Shown: positions 46,892 to 56,926 of the stretch, one piece after another | Numbering within the stretch: the first letter of the stretch is position 1 | How the letters are laid out: every line of letters starts with the position of its first letter | Source: Flavobacterium sp. WC2421 | GTDB lineage: Bacteria; Bacteroidota; Bacteroidia; Flavobacteriales; Flavobacteriaceae | Direction: 5' to 3' | Assembly: GCF_040822115.1 (NCBI RefSeq) | Contig: NZ_CP162004.1 | Coordinates: 3,333,001-3,397,000, forward strand | Length of the DNA stretch: 64,000 nt | The notes under the pieces: generated by a model | Told to the model about the DNA's origin: nothing | Databases searched by the model: none | The model's input: only the letters and a program-made list of their open reading frames with translations | Position numbers and translations under genes: made by a program

Positions 46892-48931
46892 ATGAATAAA
46901 ATTTTAATCGTATTTTTCCTGTTTCCATTTTTAGCACTTGCTCAAAATGAGGTTAAAACATGTGAGATACTTTCTAAAATAAACACACTTATACAAAACA
47001 AACATATTCAGCCTAAACCGGTAGACGACAGTCTATCGGTTTTTGTTTTTGATACTTTCATTGACAATCTCGACAATTCCAGAAATGTTTTCTTAAAATC
47101 CGAATACGATTTACTTGCTAAAAAGTACCGTTTAAATATTGATGATTTTATAAAAAATAAAAACTGTAGCTTTTTGACAGACATTATTTCTGTTTATAAA
47201 GGAGATCTCTTAAGAAATCAGTCGATTTTAGAAAAAATGAAATTGGAAAATATTGATTATGAACAGAAAGATACTATTCGGTTTTACAAAAAAATATTTC
47301 CAATCTACATGCAGCAAATAGATGTAGAAAAAGTTTTGAAGAAAAAAGTGCGATACGAAATTATTGAAGATATCGCCGCTGCAAATGAAAACAGAGACTC
47401 CTTAAATTTACATTTCACTTCATTAGAAAAAGAAACAAAAAACAGAATCATAGAAAATGAACTTTGTAAAATAAATGCCATCCTTCAAAATGAAATTAAT
47501 TATCAAGAAGCTCTTTTTACCATTTTTTGTTCCTATTTTGATCCACACACTGCTTATTTCAGTAATGATTCAAAATCTAGTTTTGTAGCTTCTTTATCAA
47601 AAGAACACCTTTCACTGGGAATGAATGTGAATTTAAATAAACGAAATGAAATTATTGTACAAGATCTAGATGCCAATGGTCCTGCCTTTAAAACTGGTAA
47701 AATAAAAAAAGGAGATCAAATTGTTTCCATTTCAAACCTTAAAGATACCCTGCAGGTTTCCTGCGCTACACTGGAGTCTATATCCAATATGATTTTATCC
47801 GATTCTAATAAACAAATCATGTTAACCTTAAGACGGAATTCAGGCAAGTCATTTGATGTGGTCGTAGAGAAACAACTAATTAAAGATGAGGGGAATTCAG
47901 TTTACAGCTTTGTCATAGAAAACAACAATAAGAAATACGGTTATGTAAAGATTCCAAGTTTTTATGGTGATCTGGAAGGAAATAATGGAAAAGGTTGTGC
48001 CGAAGACACTGCCATGGAAGTACTTAAATTACAAAAAGACAATATCAAAGGGTTAATTATCGATTTAACCGATAATGGTGGTGGTTCGATGGAAGAAGCC
48101 ATAAAATTGGCAGGAATGTTCATTGATTCTGGTCCGATTTCTATTGTAGTTAACAATAACCAAGACCGAACGGTTATTAACGACCCCTACAAAGGAATGA
48201 TTTATAAAGAACCGATCGTGGTGCTTATAAACGGAAATTCAGCTTCAGCAAGTGAATTTTTTTCTTCAATACTCCAGGATTACAATAGGGCAATATTAGT
48301 GGGAAGTACTTCAGTAGGAAAAGCAACTATGCAATCTATTTTTCCTCTAGAAAATAATGATGATGAAAACTTTGTAAAAATAACCATTAATAAGTTTTAC
48401 CGAATAAACGGGAAAAGCCATCAAGGAATTGGTGTAATTCCAAACATAAAACTACCTGCAATTTATGAAACTATTACTCAAAAAGAGAGCAATAGCCCCA
48501 CTGCCTTAAAAAATGACAGTATAGCAAGTACTATTTATTTTTTACCCTATATGTCTACTAAAGCGGTGTCAAAAATAGTGGAAAACAGTAAAAATAGAAT
48601 TGCAGTAAACCCGACTTTGAATGAAGTAATTCAAATCAATAAAAAAATTGAAGAACTCCTTGAAAAACCTAAATCGGCTGTACCAATAACTATCGATGCC
48701 ATATTCAAAGAACAAACTATTATAAGTCAATTATGGGAACTTATAAACTCTTTTGAAACCCGAAATAACGGATTAAACATTTACAATTCCAATATAAATA
48801 ATTTTCTATTAACCCTTTATCCAAACGAGAACGAGAATAACAAATTTCAATTGGAAAATTTGAAAACAAATCACTATTTAAATGAGGCAATATCGATACT
48901 TGATGACGCAAATTCTTTGAAAAGAAATTAA
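46892..48931 (+). CDS. Carboxy-terminal processing peptidase (S41 family)
   Basis: A 679-residue protease with a signal peptide (IVFFLFPFLALAQ, cleaved before NEVK). The central region has a PDZ domain (residues about 225-325), followed by the S41 catalytic domain: IDLTDNGGGSMEEAI, the serine motif NGNSASASEFFS and the lysine in VGSTSVGKATMQ, giving the Ser-Lys dyad. It would trim the C-termini of envelope proteins in the periplasm. The long N- and C-terminal flanks resemble the Prc/tail-specific protease type. It is followed closely by the YebC gene. Confidence 0.88.
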   Translation: MNKILIVFFLFPFLALAQNEVKTCEILSKINTLIQNKHIQPKPVDDSLSVFVFDTFIDNLDNSRNVFLKSEYDLLAKKYRLNIDDFIKNKNCSFLTDIISVYKGDLLRNQSILEKMKLENIDYEQKDTIRFYKKIFPIYMQQIDVEKVLKKKVRYEIIEDIAAANENRDSLNLHFTSLEKETKNRIIENELCKINAILQNEINYQEALFTIFCSYFDPHTAYFSNDSKSSFVASLSKEHLSLGMNVNLNKRNEIIVQDLDANGPAFKTGKIKKGDQIVSISNLKDTLQVSCATLESISNMILSDSNKQIMLTLRRNSGKSFDVVVEKQLIKDEGNSVYSFVIENNNKKYGYVKIPSFYGDLEGNNGKGCAEDTAMEVLKLQKDNIKGLIIDLTDNGGGSMEEAIKLAGMFIDSGPISIVVNNNQDRTVINDPYKGMIYKEPIVVLINGNSASASEFFSSILQDYNRAILVGSTSVGKATMQSIFPLENNDDENFVKITINKFYRINGKSHQGIGVIPNIKLPAIYETITQKESNSPTALKNDSIASTIYFLPYMSTKAVSKIVENSKNRIAVNPTLNEVIQINKKIEELLEKPKSAVPITIDAIFKEQTIISQLWELINSFETRNNGLNIYNSNINNFLLTLYPNENENNKFQLENLKTNHYLNEAISILDDANSLKRN

Positions 48932-48977
48932 AAAAGCACTAATTACCTTAATTTATTGAAAAGAAGATACTATGATT

Positions 48978-49007
48978 TTGGTAAAATAAGGAATAACTGT
49001 ATTTTTG
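48978..49007 (+). promoter_or_regulatory. Promoter of the YebC family gene
   Basis: TTG (48978-48980), 19 bp, then TATTTTTG (49000-49007): a full Bacteroidetes promoter match, 24 bp before the chosen ATG. It shows that a longer frame starting at a TTG at 48956 is not the gene. Confidence 0.7.
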
Positions 49008-49030
49008 CAGTTCAAAATAATAAATTAGAA

Positions 49031-49744
49031 ATGGGAAGAGCGTTTGAATTCAGAAAAGGTAGAAAAATGAAACGTTGGTCAGCAATGGCTAAAGCATTTA
49101 CCAGAATTGGAAAAGATATTGTAATGGCCGTTAAGGAAGGTGGACCAAATCCTGAAGCTAACTCAAGATTAAGAGCCGTTATTCAAAATTCAAAGGCAGC
49201 TAATATGCCTAAAGAAAATGTAGAACGTGCTATCAAAAAAGCAACCGATAAAGATACTGCCAACTATAAAGAAGTTCTATTTGAAGGGTACGCACCACAT
49301 GGAATTGCAATATTAGTAGAAACTGCTACAGATAATAACAATAGAACAGTTGCCAATGTTAGAAGTTATTTTAACAAATGCAACGGTACAATGGGAACAC
49401 AAGGTTCAGTAGAATTTATGTTTGACCATACGTGTAACTTCCGAATTCCTGCTGAAGGATTGGATGCTGAAGAATTAGAATTAGAATTAATTGATTTTGG
49501 TGCCGAAGAAGTTTTTGAAGACGAAGATGGAATTTTAATCTACGCTCCTTTTACAAGCTTTGGAACTATTCAAAAAGAATTGGAAAATCGTAATTTAGAA
49601 ATCCTTTCTTCTGGATTTGAAAGAATTCCGCAAATCACTAAAAAACTAACTGAAGCTGAAATGGCTGATGTAGAAAAATTGATTGAAAAAATGGAAGAAG
49701 ATGATGATGTAATGAACGTGTATCATACAATGGAAGAAGCATAA
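49031..49744 (+). CDS. YebC/PmpR family regulatory protein
   Basis: A 237-residue protein with the family's opening (MGRAFEFRKGRKMKRW, then AMAKAFTRIGKDI), the NMPKENVERAIKKAT block and the LFEGYAPHGIAILVETATDNNNRT region. YebC-like proteins act as DNA-binding regulators or, as shown for some, relieve ribosome stalling at proline stretches. The ATG at 49031 gives the normal length and lies just after a promoter; the TTG at 48956 would add 25 odd residues. A strong UUCG-loop terminator follows. Confidence 0.92.
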   Translation: MGRAFEFRKGRKMKRWSAMAKAFTRIGKDIVMAVKEGGPNPEANSRLRAVIQNSKAANMPKENVERAIKKATDKDTANYKEVLFEGYAPHGIAILVETATDNNNRTVANVRSYFNKCNGTMGTQGSVEFMFDHTCNFRIPAEGLDAEELELELIDFGAEEVFEDEDGILIYAPFTSFGTIQKELENRNLEILSSGFERIPQITKKLTEAEMADVEKLIEKMEEDDDVMNVYHTMEEA

Positions 49745-49765
49745 TACTTCTTTCTTATAATAGAT

Positions 49766-49793
49766 AAAACTCTAGCTTCGGCTGGAGTTTTTT
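49766..49793 (+). terminator. Terminator of the YebC gene
   Basis: AAAACTCTAGC and GCTGGAGTTTTTT form a stem around a TTCG tetraloop, an exceptionally stable hairpin with a T-run. Confidence 0.9.
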
Positions 49794-49828
49794 GTTTGAA
49801 ATTATTGAAAATTTTAAAATCGATTCGA

Positions 49829-50686
49829 ATGTTATTTCTTCTTTTAAGTATATTATGTAGCGTTACAGTAGGCGTTATCTTTAAAGTTGTTCGAAAATAT
49901 ACCTTTAGTACGACACAAATCGTAGCTTGGAATTATGTTTTCGCACTAATACTTTGTTATTTCTTTTTTAGTCCTGATTTAAGCGTAATTGATGCGTCGA
50001 TACCGTGGGAGATTTATATTCCGTTGGGGATTTTATTGCCCACTATATTCCTATTTTTAGCAGCTTCCATCAAGCATATGGGAATTGTAAAAACAGATGC
50101 TGCACAACGTCTTTCACTCTTCATTCCTATACTGGCAGCTTGGTTATTATTTAACGAAGAGTTTAACAGCCTTAAATTGGTTGCTTTCATGATTGCCCTA
50201 CCCGCTTTGTTATTGATTCTTTCTAAAAAAACAGATAACGCTAACAATAAATGGATTTATCCAGCAGTCGTATTAGTTGGGTTTGGTGCTATTGACATCT
50301 TATTCAAACAAATCGCTTTGGCGACAAGCCTTCCTTTTACAACTTCATTATTTATTGTATTTGGTATTTCGCTCCTTTTAATTTTGGCAGTAGCACTTTA
50401 CGAAATAGCTTTAAAAAAAGTGCCATTTAAAAGTAACAATATACTTTTTGGAACGCTTGTAGGACTGTTTAATTTTGGGAATATTTTATTTTATCTTAAA
50501 GCACATCAGGCTTTCGCCAAAAATCCATCGACTGTTTTTGCGGCGATGAATATGGGCGTAATTATCATAGGAAGCGTCGTAGGTATTTTAATATTTAAAG
50601 AAAAATTGAATACAAAAAATTATATCGGTTTATTTTTTGCCTTAGTTTCTATTGTACTTATTGCTTATTCTCAAATCCTGAATTAA
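49829..50686 (+). CDS. EamA/DMT family transporter
   Basis: A 285-residue protein with about ten hydrophobic segments and the two EamA repeats of the drug/metabolite transporter superfamily (for example SLFIPILAAWLLFNEEFN and GVIIIGSVVGILIFKEKLN, each ending in the typical F-x-E). I choose the ATG at 49829; a TTG at 49796 would begin directly on the terminator. The substrate is unknown; these carriers move amino acids, sugars or other metabolites. Confidence 0.85.
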   Translation: MLFLLLSILCSVTVGVIFKVVRKYTFSTTQIVAWNYVFALILCYFFFSPDLSVIDASIPWEIYIPLGILLPTIFLFLAASIKHMGIVKTDAAQRLSLFIPILAAWLLFNEEFNSLKLVAFMIALPALLLILSKKTDNANNKWIYPAVVLVGFGAIDILFKQIALATSLPFTTSLFIVFGISLLLILAVALYEIALKKVPFKSNNILFGTLVGLFNFGNILFYLKAHQAFAKNPSTVFAAMNMGVIIIGSVVGILIFKEKLNTKNYIGLFFALVSIVLIAYSQILN

Positions 50687-51077
50687 TAAAAATAATATTG
50701 AATAATTAGTGTTTATAATTGGTATATTACCTAACTATTTGTTTCATAAATACAACCGATCAAATACGCATAAATTAAAGTAAGGAACGTTAGTAAACGA
50801 GTAGTTTTTTATATTTTTTTTGATAAATGCAAGTTCATTATATTTGTCTGACTTTTGATCTATGCGAAGCCCATAAAACTAAAGGTTTTTTAAACCATTT
50901 AGAAATTAATCGTTTGAAAGTTAAGTCGTTAAAAATTAACACAAATAATACACAAGGAAAAGTCATTTATTTACAATGATTTTCCAAAGGATATAGCTGC
51001 TGATTAAAATAAATGAATCGTACAACTATTCCTAATAAAGAATATCGTTCTAAGGAACGTTTTAAATTATAACATCT
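50687..51077. other. Intergenic region upstream of the PLP-like gene
   Basis: About 390 bp of AT-rich DNA. AAGGAACGTT occurs twice, and a CGTTC/GAACG inverted repeat stands near 51045-51060, a few bases before the next ATG. No ORF. Confidence 0.4.
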
Positions 51078-53150
51078 ATGACAAACAACATTCTAATTGA
51101 AAATCAATATAATAGAACAAGTTTATTTGAAAAGGAAAATGTAAACTATTTGGTTCGTATTTTAAAAAGATTTAATACCGTACCAAAGGTAAATAACATC
51201 AATATTATTACCTCTACTAGTGCCCCTACTATTTTTAAAATTGTACCCAATAAATCAATTATAATTGGTTCGTCCTACCTAGACAAGCCCGTTTTAGCTT
51301 TAGTTTATTTACGCTATGGTATCGAATGGCAACTCTGGTACAAAGCGTTGAATAACGAAAAAAAAGATGCTGTTTTATGTGATATAGCAGCACTTGAAGT
51401 GATTCGAATATTTTATAATTTACTCCCAAAAGACGATAAGGAAAAATTAGAAGACCTTGATTATCTCTTAATTAACTTAATTAAAAATGATGCCGATTTA
51501 TGTACGGTATCTACCATAAAAAACGAAGAGCTACAGTCTTTTCACGGCTTAAAAAATCCAAATACAGAAGTTAATTCATCTTGGAAACCTATTGTTGAAA
51601 ATCTAGCAAGACCTACCGAATATTTATTGATGGCTGGAGGTGATCTTAGATTGAATATTGACGAAATTCATTTGTTAAACAAATATGGTTGTCGCCCATT
51701 CCCCAGACCGGATGCATTTACATTTGCCTCATCAACAGCTTCAAGCGTTTCCAATTTTGCTTTTGACAAAACAGATAAAGTGCGAAGTATTTTAATTAGA
51801 AATAGCTTGAAAAACGGTTTTAAAGAAACAACTATCGAGTTTTCGGAATTGTTAAAAAATAATCTTCGAAAAATATTTAAACTAAATGAAGAATGTGAAA
51901 TAATTTTTTCCCCATCAGGTACAGATTCCTCTCTTCAAATAGCGGCTATAACACAAATTATTTCTGATAAAGAAATTACACATATTTTGGTAGCCTCTGA
52001 TGAAACAGGTAGTGGTGTGGCTTCGGCCTTGAAAGGATGTCATTTTGAAAACACAACAGCGCTTAATTATCCAATTAAAAAAGGGGATAAAATTGAAGGA
52101 TTTAGAGATGTCGATGTAATTAAAATCCCTTTTAGAGATGAAAATGGCGCGTTAAAATCGGCTAAGCAATTAGACGAAGAAGTATTTAATGCTGTTTCTA
52201 AAACCAAAGATTTAGGTAGACATGTTGTGTTGCATACTATGGATCAATCTAAATTAGGCTATCAAGCTCCTAGTGACCAATTAATTAAAAAACTAAATAC
52301 GCTTGAAGATTTATCAATTCAGATTATTGTAGATGGTTCACAGTTAAGACTAGATCCAAAAGACATACAAAATTACCTAAACAAAGGATATATTGTAACT
52401 ATTACAGGGAGTAAATTCTTTACCGGTCCTCCCTATTGTGGCGCATTAATTCTACCTAAAAATGTCAATAAATTAATTCATTCTGTAAAAACCTCATTAC
52501 CCGCAGGTTTAACCCAATATTACAATCATTCTGATTGGCCTGCTTCATGGTTCTGCTCCAATGAATTGTCAGATGGTTATAATTATGGGTCTTATATGCG
52601 CTGGAATGCTGCCATAGTTGAAATGGATAGATATTACAAAACCCCCATTTTATACCGAAATATGGGTGTTGAAATGTTTTGTAATTTTGTTGAAGACTCC
52701 ATAAAAGACGCAGGTTTTTTAGAACCTATTTATGCCGACGAAGCCAAAACAAATAGTTATAATAGTAAAGAATTTGGAATAAGAAATATCCGTACCATTT
52801 TTCCTTTCTTTATTTTTAAAGATAATGAAGCCTTATCTGTTGATAAAGTAAAAAAAATGTATACTTTATTAAACTCTGATTTATCGGATCAATTTGAAGA
52901 TTCTTCTATAGAAATCATTCGGCTTGCTGCCCAAAAATGTCATATCGGCCAAGCGGTTAATGTAAAATATACAAATGATATTGCAAGTGCCGTTTTAAGA
53001 ATTAGTTTGGGTTCAAGAGTAATTTCTGAAAGTTGGGTCAATAGAGATATTAGTCTCTTTTTTAGAAATATAGAATTACAAATGAACCAAATTACAATCA
53101 TAATTAAAAAGATAGAATTAATTCTTAGCAATCCTGAATTGCTTGACTAA
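51078..53150 (+). CDS. Large PLP-dependent aminotransferase-fold protein, family not recognised
   Basis: A 690-residue protein whose residues about 205-620 look like a fold type I PLP enzyme: SPSGTDSSLQ (280-288, phosphate binding), IIVDGSQLRL (Asp419, which would contact the pyridine nitrogen) and ITGSKFFTGPPYCGALIL (Lys446, the PLP lysine). This resembles class V aminotransferases/cysteine desulfurases. The first 200 residues form an extra domain with an STSAPTIFKIVPNKSI segment that I cannot assign. Single gene, with a bidirectional terminator after it and a cysteine synthase homologue facing it. Reaction unknown. Confidence 0.7.
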   Translation: MTNNILIENQYNRTSLFEKENVNYLVRILKRFNTVPKVNNINIITSTSAPTIFKIVPNKSIIIGSSYLDKPVLALVYLRYGIEWQLWYKALNNEKKDAVLCDIAALEVIRIFYNLLPKDDKEKLEDLDYLLINLIKNDADLCTVSTIKNEELQSFHGLKNPNTEVNSSWKPIVENLARPTEYLLMAGGDLRLNIDEIHLLNKYGCRPFPRPDAFTFASSTASSVSNFAFDKTDKVRSILIRNSLKNGFKETTIEFSELLKNNLRKIFKLNEECEIIFSPSGTDSSLQIAAITQIISDKEITHILVASDETGSGVASALKGCHFENTTALNYPIKKGDKIEGFRDVDVIKIPFRDENGALKSAKQLDEEVFNAVSKTKDLGRHVVLHTMDQSKLGYQAPSDQLIKKLNTLEDLSIQIIVDGSQLRLDPKDIQNYLNKGYIVTITGSKFFTGPPYCGALILPKNVNKLIHSVKTSLPAGLTQYYNHSDWPASWFCSNELSDGYNYGSYMRWNAAIVEMDRYYKTPILYRNMGVEMFCNFVEDSIKDAGFLEPIYADEAKTNSYNSKEFGIRNIRTIFPFFIFKDNEALSVDKVKKMYTLLNSDLSDQFEDSSIEIIRLAAQKCHIGQAVNVKYTNDIASAVLRISLGSRVISESWVNRDISLFFRNIELQMNQITIIIKKIELILSNPELLD

Positions 53151-53182
53151 ATAAAATAATTATTGCCAATTCTATTCCATAA

Positions 53183-53216
53183 AAAAGTCCCATTTGCAAA
53201 AGCAGATGGGACTTTT
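53183..53216. terminator. Bidirectional terminator
   Basis: AAAAGTCCCATTTGC pairs with GCAGATGGGACTTTT (one G-T) around an AAAA loop, between the convergent PLP-enzyme and cysteine synthase-like genes. Confidence 0.88.
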
Positions 53217-53235
53217 AAAATTTATAATAATAAAC

Positions 53236-54276
53236 TTATTTTATCATTTCTATTTTTTGAACTTCTTCTTCATTGACACTGTCAAAGAATCCTTGTTCAT
53301 TCATCCAGTCGTCGCTAAACACTTTACTCATGTAACGAGAACCGTGATCTGGGAAGATTGCTATTACATTACTGTTTGCATCAAATTCTCCTTCTTCAGC
53401 ATATTGCTTGATGGCTTGCATCACAGCTCCTGAAGTATACCCTACAAACAATCCTTCTTTACGAGTGATTTCTCTTGCGGTATGAGCACTCTCTTCATCA
53501 GTTACTTTCATGAACTTATCGATCATGTCAAAATCGGTAGCCGATGGAATTAAGTTTTTACCTAGACCTTCTATTCTATATGGATAAATCTCGTCGTTAT
53601 CAAATTCTCTTGTTTCATGGTATTTTTTCAATACAGAACCAAAAGCATCTACTCCAAGCACTTTAATATTAGGGTTTTGTTCTTTTAAATATTTTGCAGT
53701 TCCTGAAATAGTACCACCGGTACCACTACAAGCAACAAGATGGGTAATCTTTCCATTTGTTTGCTTCCATATTTCTGGTCCAGTTGATTTATAATGGGCA
53801 TCAATATTCAATTGATTGAAGTATTGATTGATATATACAGATCCTTTCGTTTCTTCATGTAATCTTTTGGCAACATTATAATAAGAGCGTTCGTCATCTG
53901 CTGATACGTGAGCTGGACATACATAAACTTTTGCTCCTAAACTGCGAAGCATGTCGATTTTATCTTTTGATGATTTTGAACTTACGGCAAGAATGCAATT
54001 GTACCCTTTAATGATACTTACCATTGCTAAACTAAAACCAGTATTACCTGATGTTGTTTCGATAATAGTATCTCCTGGGGATAAAATTCCTTTTTTCTCA
54101 GCCTCTTCAATAATGTATAATGCGATTCTATCTTTTGAGGAATGTCCCGGATTAAAAGCTTCTACCTTAGCATAGAAATTTCCTTCTAACTTTTCGGTGA
54201 CTTTATTTAGCTTAATAAGTGGTGTGTTACCTATTAATTCTAAAACATTATTATAAGCGTTTATTTCTTCTTTCAT
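53236..54276 (-). CDS. PLP-dependent cysteine synthase / cystathionine beta-synthase family protein
   Basis: A 346-residue fold type II PLP enzyme. The PLP lysine is in [20 protein letters not shown], the phosphate loop is [13 protein letters not shown] and [16 protein letters not shown] is the second phosphate loop. It forms cysteine from a serine derivative and sulfide, or cystathionine from serine and homocysteine; these cannot be separated here. The ATG at 54276 is preferred to a TTG 24 bp upstream, as [13 protein letters not shown] is the natural start. Confidence 0.88.
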   Translation of the reverse strand: MKEEINAYNNVLELIGNTPLIKLNKVTEKLEGNFYAKVEAFNPGHSSKDRIALYIIEEAEKKGILSPGDTIIETTSGNTGFSLAMVSIIKGYNCILAVSSKSSKDKIDMLRSLGAKVYVCPAHVSADDERSYYNVAKRLHEETKGSVYINQYFNQLNIDAHYKSTGPEIWKQTNGKITHLVACSGTGGTISGTAKYLKEQNPNIKVLGVDAFGSVLKKYHETREFDNDEIYPYRIEGLGKNLIPSATDFDMIDKFMKVTDEESAHTAREITRKEGLFVGYTSGAVMQAIKQYAEEGEFDANSNVIAIFPDHGSRYMSKVFSDDWMNEQGFFDSVNEEEVQKIEMIK

Positions 54277-54346
54277 AAAAAAATAGTTAATCAAGGGCAA
54301 TTTTATTCAACCTCGAAACGTTGCAAATTTAACAAAAAATTTCGAA

Positions 54347-56407
54347 TTACTTTTTAATTTTCTCTAAATCTAATAAAAAACTAAATTCTTTAGCTAATTC
54401 TTTAAGTGCTTCAAACCTACCTGAAGCACCTCCGTGACCAGCATCCATATTAGTATCTAAGTATAAAACCGTATCATCTTTTTTTAATGTTCGCATCTTA
54501 GCCACCCATTTTGCAGGCTCCCAGTACTGCACTTGAGAGTCATGAAGACCTGTAGAAACATAAATATTAGGATATTTTTTCTCTTTTAAGTTATCATATG
54601 GCGAGTACGACTTCATATATTTATAATACTTTTTAACATTAGGATTTCCCCATTCGTCATATTCTCCTGTTGTCAATGGAATAGAATCATCTAGCATTGT
54701 GGTCACTACATCCACAAAAGGCACTTGAGCAATAACACCATTATACAGTTGTGGTGCCATATTAATAATCGCTCCCATTAACAATCCTCCTGCAGAACCT
54801 CCCTCAGCATATAAATGTTTTGCAGATGTGTATTGATGCTCGATTACATATTTTGAGCAATCTATAAAATCAGTAAATGTATTTTTCTTTTTGGCTAATT
54901 TTCCTCCTTCATACCAAGGTCTCCCTAAATCCTCTCCCCCTCTAATATGTGCAATCGCATAAACAAATCCTCTGTCCAGTAGCGAAAGTCTTGTTGAAGA
55001 GAAATAAGCGTCCATGGAGTGTCCATATGAACCATAAGCATATAATAACAAGGGGTTTGTACCATCTTTCTTCAGGTCTTTTTTGTACACCATCGAAATA
55101 GGCACTTTGGTACCATCTTTGGCGGTAGCCCAAACTCTTTCTTCGTGGTAATTGTTTTTATCAAATTGCCCCCCTAAAACCTCTTGCTCTTTTTTAACTT
55201 CTTTTTCTTTGGTTTTCATATTGAAATCAATCACAGACGAAGGTGTCGCCATCGATTGGTATCCATAACGCAGAATATCAGTATCAAAGTCGATGTTTGC
55301 AGTGGTGTATGCAGTATATGTCTCACTTTCGAAAGGTAAAAAATACTCCGCATCCCCGTTCCATGGCATAATACGGATTCTGTTCAAACCATTACTACGC
55401 TCAGAAACTACAAGAAAATCTCTAAAAATATCAATATCTTCTAGCAAAACATCCTCGCGGTGCATGATTACTTCTTCCCAATTTTTTCTATTGGTTGCCT
55501 TTTCAGGCGTTTTCATTAGCTTAAAATTAGTTGCTTTATCTTTATTAGTAACAATATAAAAACTACCTCCGTAATACGAAATACTATATTCCAGTCCGCG
55601 AACTCTTTTTTGGAAAACCTTAAATTTTCCGTTAGGATTATCGGCTAATAAAGTTCTAAACTCCGTTGTTAAAGTACTTGAAGAGCTTATTAAAATATAT
55701 TTTTTTGATTTTTCCTTTCCAACCGCGACATCAAAAGTATCGTCTTCTTCAAAATAAACTAACTCATCATCTGTAGTTTCATTACCTAACTTATGTTTTA
55801 AAACTTTATCAGAACGCAAGGTTTTAGCATCTTGATTGGTATAAAACATAGTTTGGTTATCATTGGCCCACGTTGAGTTTCCAGTAGTATTTTCGATTTT
55901 ATCCTTTAAAATTTCTCCTGTAGTAAGGTTTTTAACATGCAATGTGTAAATTCTCCTTCCTACGGTATCTACTGCATAAGCTGCCAGATTATTATCAATA
56001 CTAATGCTAAGCCCGCTTAATTGAAAGTATTTGTGGCCTTTCGCCAATTCATTACAGTCAAACATTATTTCTTCATTTGCCGAAAGGCTTCCCTTTTTTC
56101 TAGAATAAATAGGATAATCTTTTCCTTTTTCAAATCGGGTAATGTAGTAGTAGCCATTGTATAAATAAGGAACCGACTCATCATCCTCCTTAATTCTAGC
56201 TTTCATTTCTTCATATAAATCTTTTTGAAAATCCTTAGTATGAGCCGTCATTGCTTCATAATATTCATTTTCTTTATTAAGATAATCAATGACTTCTGGA
56301 TTTTCCCTATCCTTTAACCAAAAATAATTATCGATTCTAATGTCGTCAAACTTTTCTAATTGAGTAGGAATCTTCTTTGCTATTGGTGCTTGTATCTTTT
56401 CTGTCAT
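54347..56407 (-). CDS. Oligopeptidase B-like S9 serine peptidase
   Basis: A 686-residue prolyl-oligopeptidase-family enzyme. The N-terminal 400 residues are the beta-propeller that screens peptide size; the C-terminal alpha/beta hydrolase has the nucleophile Ser in AEGGSAGGLLMG, Asp in STGLHDSQV and His in DAGHGGAS. Blocks such as IAHIRGGEDLGRPWYEGGKL and the N-terminal DNYFWLKDRENPEVIDYL point to protease II (cleaves after basic residues). No signal peptide, so cytoplasmic or weakly exported. Confidence 0.92.
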   Translation of the reverse strand: MTEKIQAPIAKKIPTQLEKFDDIRIDNYFWLKDRENPEVIDYLNKENEYYEAMTAHTKDFQKDLYEEMKARIKEDDESVPYLYNGYYYITRFEKGKDYPIYSRKKGSLSANEEIMFDCNELAKGHKYFQLSGLSISIDNNLAAYAVDTVGRRIYTLHVKNLTTGEILKDKIENTTGNSTWANDNQTMFYTNQDAKTLRSDKVLKHKLGNETTDDELVYFEEDDTFDVAVGKEKSKKYILISSSSTLTTEFRTLLADNPNGKFKVFQKRVRGLEYSISYYGGSFYIVTNKDKATNFKLMKTPEKATNRKNWEEVIMHREDVLLEDIDIFRDFLVVSERSNGLNRIRIMPWNGDAEYFLPFESETYTAYTTANIDFDTDILRYGYQSMATPSSVIDFNMKTKEKEVKKEQEVLGGQFDKNNYHEERVWATAKDGTKVPISMVYKKDLKKDGTNPLLLYAYGSYGHSMDAYFSSTRLSLLDRGFVYAIAHIRGGEDLGRPWYEGGKLAKKKNTFTDFIDCSKYVIEHQYTSAKHLYAEGGSAGGLLMGAIINMAPQLYNGVIAQVPFVDVVTTMLDDSIPLTTGEYDEWGNPNVKKYYKYMKSYSPYDNLKEKKYPNIYVSTGLHDSQVQYWEPAKWVAKMRTLKKDDTVLYLDTNMDAGHGGASGRFEALKELAKEFSFLLDLEKIKK

Positions 56408-56541
56408 TTATTGAACTTTCAAATTTTTACAAAAATAACATAAAGCAGAATTAGAATACAAAAGCTTTTCATGTTATTTAACATTGGTTATTCCTTCAAA
56501 TATAGTAATTTCGTGTTTCAATAACTTATAAAATAGGAAAA

Positions 56542-56862
56542 ATGGATTTAATGGGAATGATGGGTAAATTGAAAGAAACCCAAAATAAAATTGAGGAAAC
56601 AAAAAAACGTTTGGATTCAGTTCTAGTAGACGAACAAAGTACTGATGGTTTATTGAAAGTAACAATTACAGCCAACAGAAAAATAAAATCAATAACCATT
56701 GCTGATGACTTATTGCAAGACAAAGAGCAACTGGAAGATTATATGATTTTAGTACTTAATAAAGCGATCGAGAAAGCAACCAAAGTAAATGAAGCGGAAC
56801 TAGATGCTGTTGCAAAAATGGATATGCCAATGATTCCAGGTATGGACAATTTGTTTAAATAG
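56542..56862 (+). CDS. YbaB/EbfC family nucleoid-associated protein
   Basis: A 106-residue protein starting with [25 protein letters not shown], a helical arm, followed by a small beta-sheet dimer part ([21 protein letters not shown]) and a C-terminal helix. YbaB/EbfC proteins bind DNA as dimers and help organise the nucleoid. Convergent with the threonine aldolase across a terminator. Confidence 0.92.
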   Translation: MDLMGMMGKLKETQNKIEETKKRLDSVLVDEQSTDGLLKVTITANRKIKSITIADDLLQDKEQLEDYMILVLNKAIEKATKVNEAELDAVAKMDMPMIPGMDNLFK

Positions 56863-56871
56863 TAAAAAAAT

Positions 56872-56922
56872 AAGTGGTGAATTAGGAGTCTCAATAGTTG
56901 AAATTTTCTAATTCACCACTTT
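56872..56922. terminator. Bidirectional terminator-like hairpin
   Basis: AAGTGGTGAATTAG and its exact complement stand around a 23-nt loop, with A-rich sequence before and T-rich after, between the convergent YbaB and aldolase genes. Confidence 0.75.
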
Positions 56923-56926
56923 TAAT

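Noticed and set aside
48956..49030. Longer N-terminus of the YebC gene from TTG
   Set aside because: A full promoter lies inside this stretch, and the ATG at 49031 gives the family's normal start.
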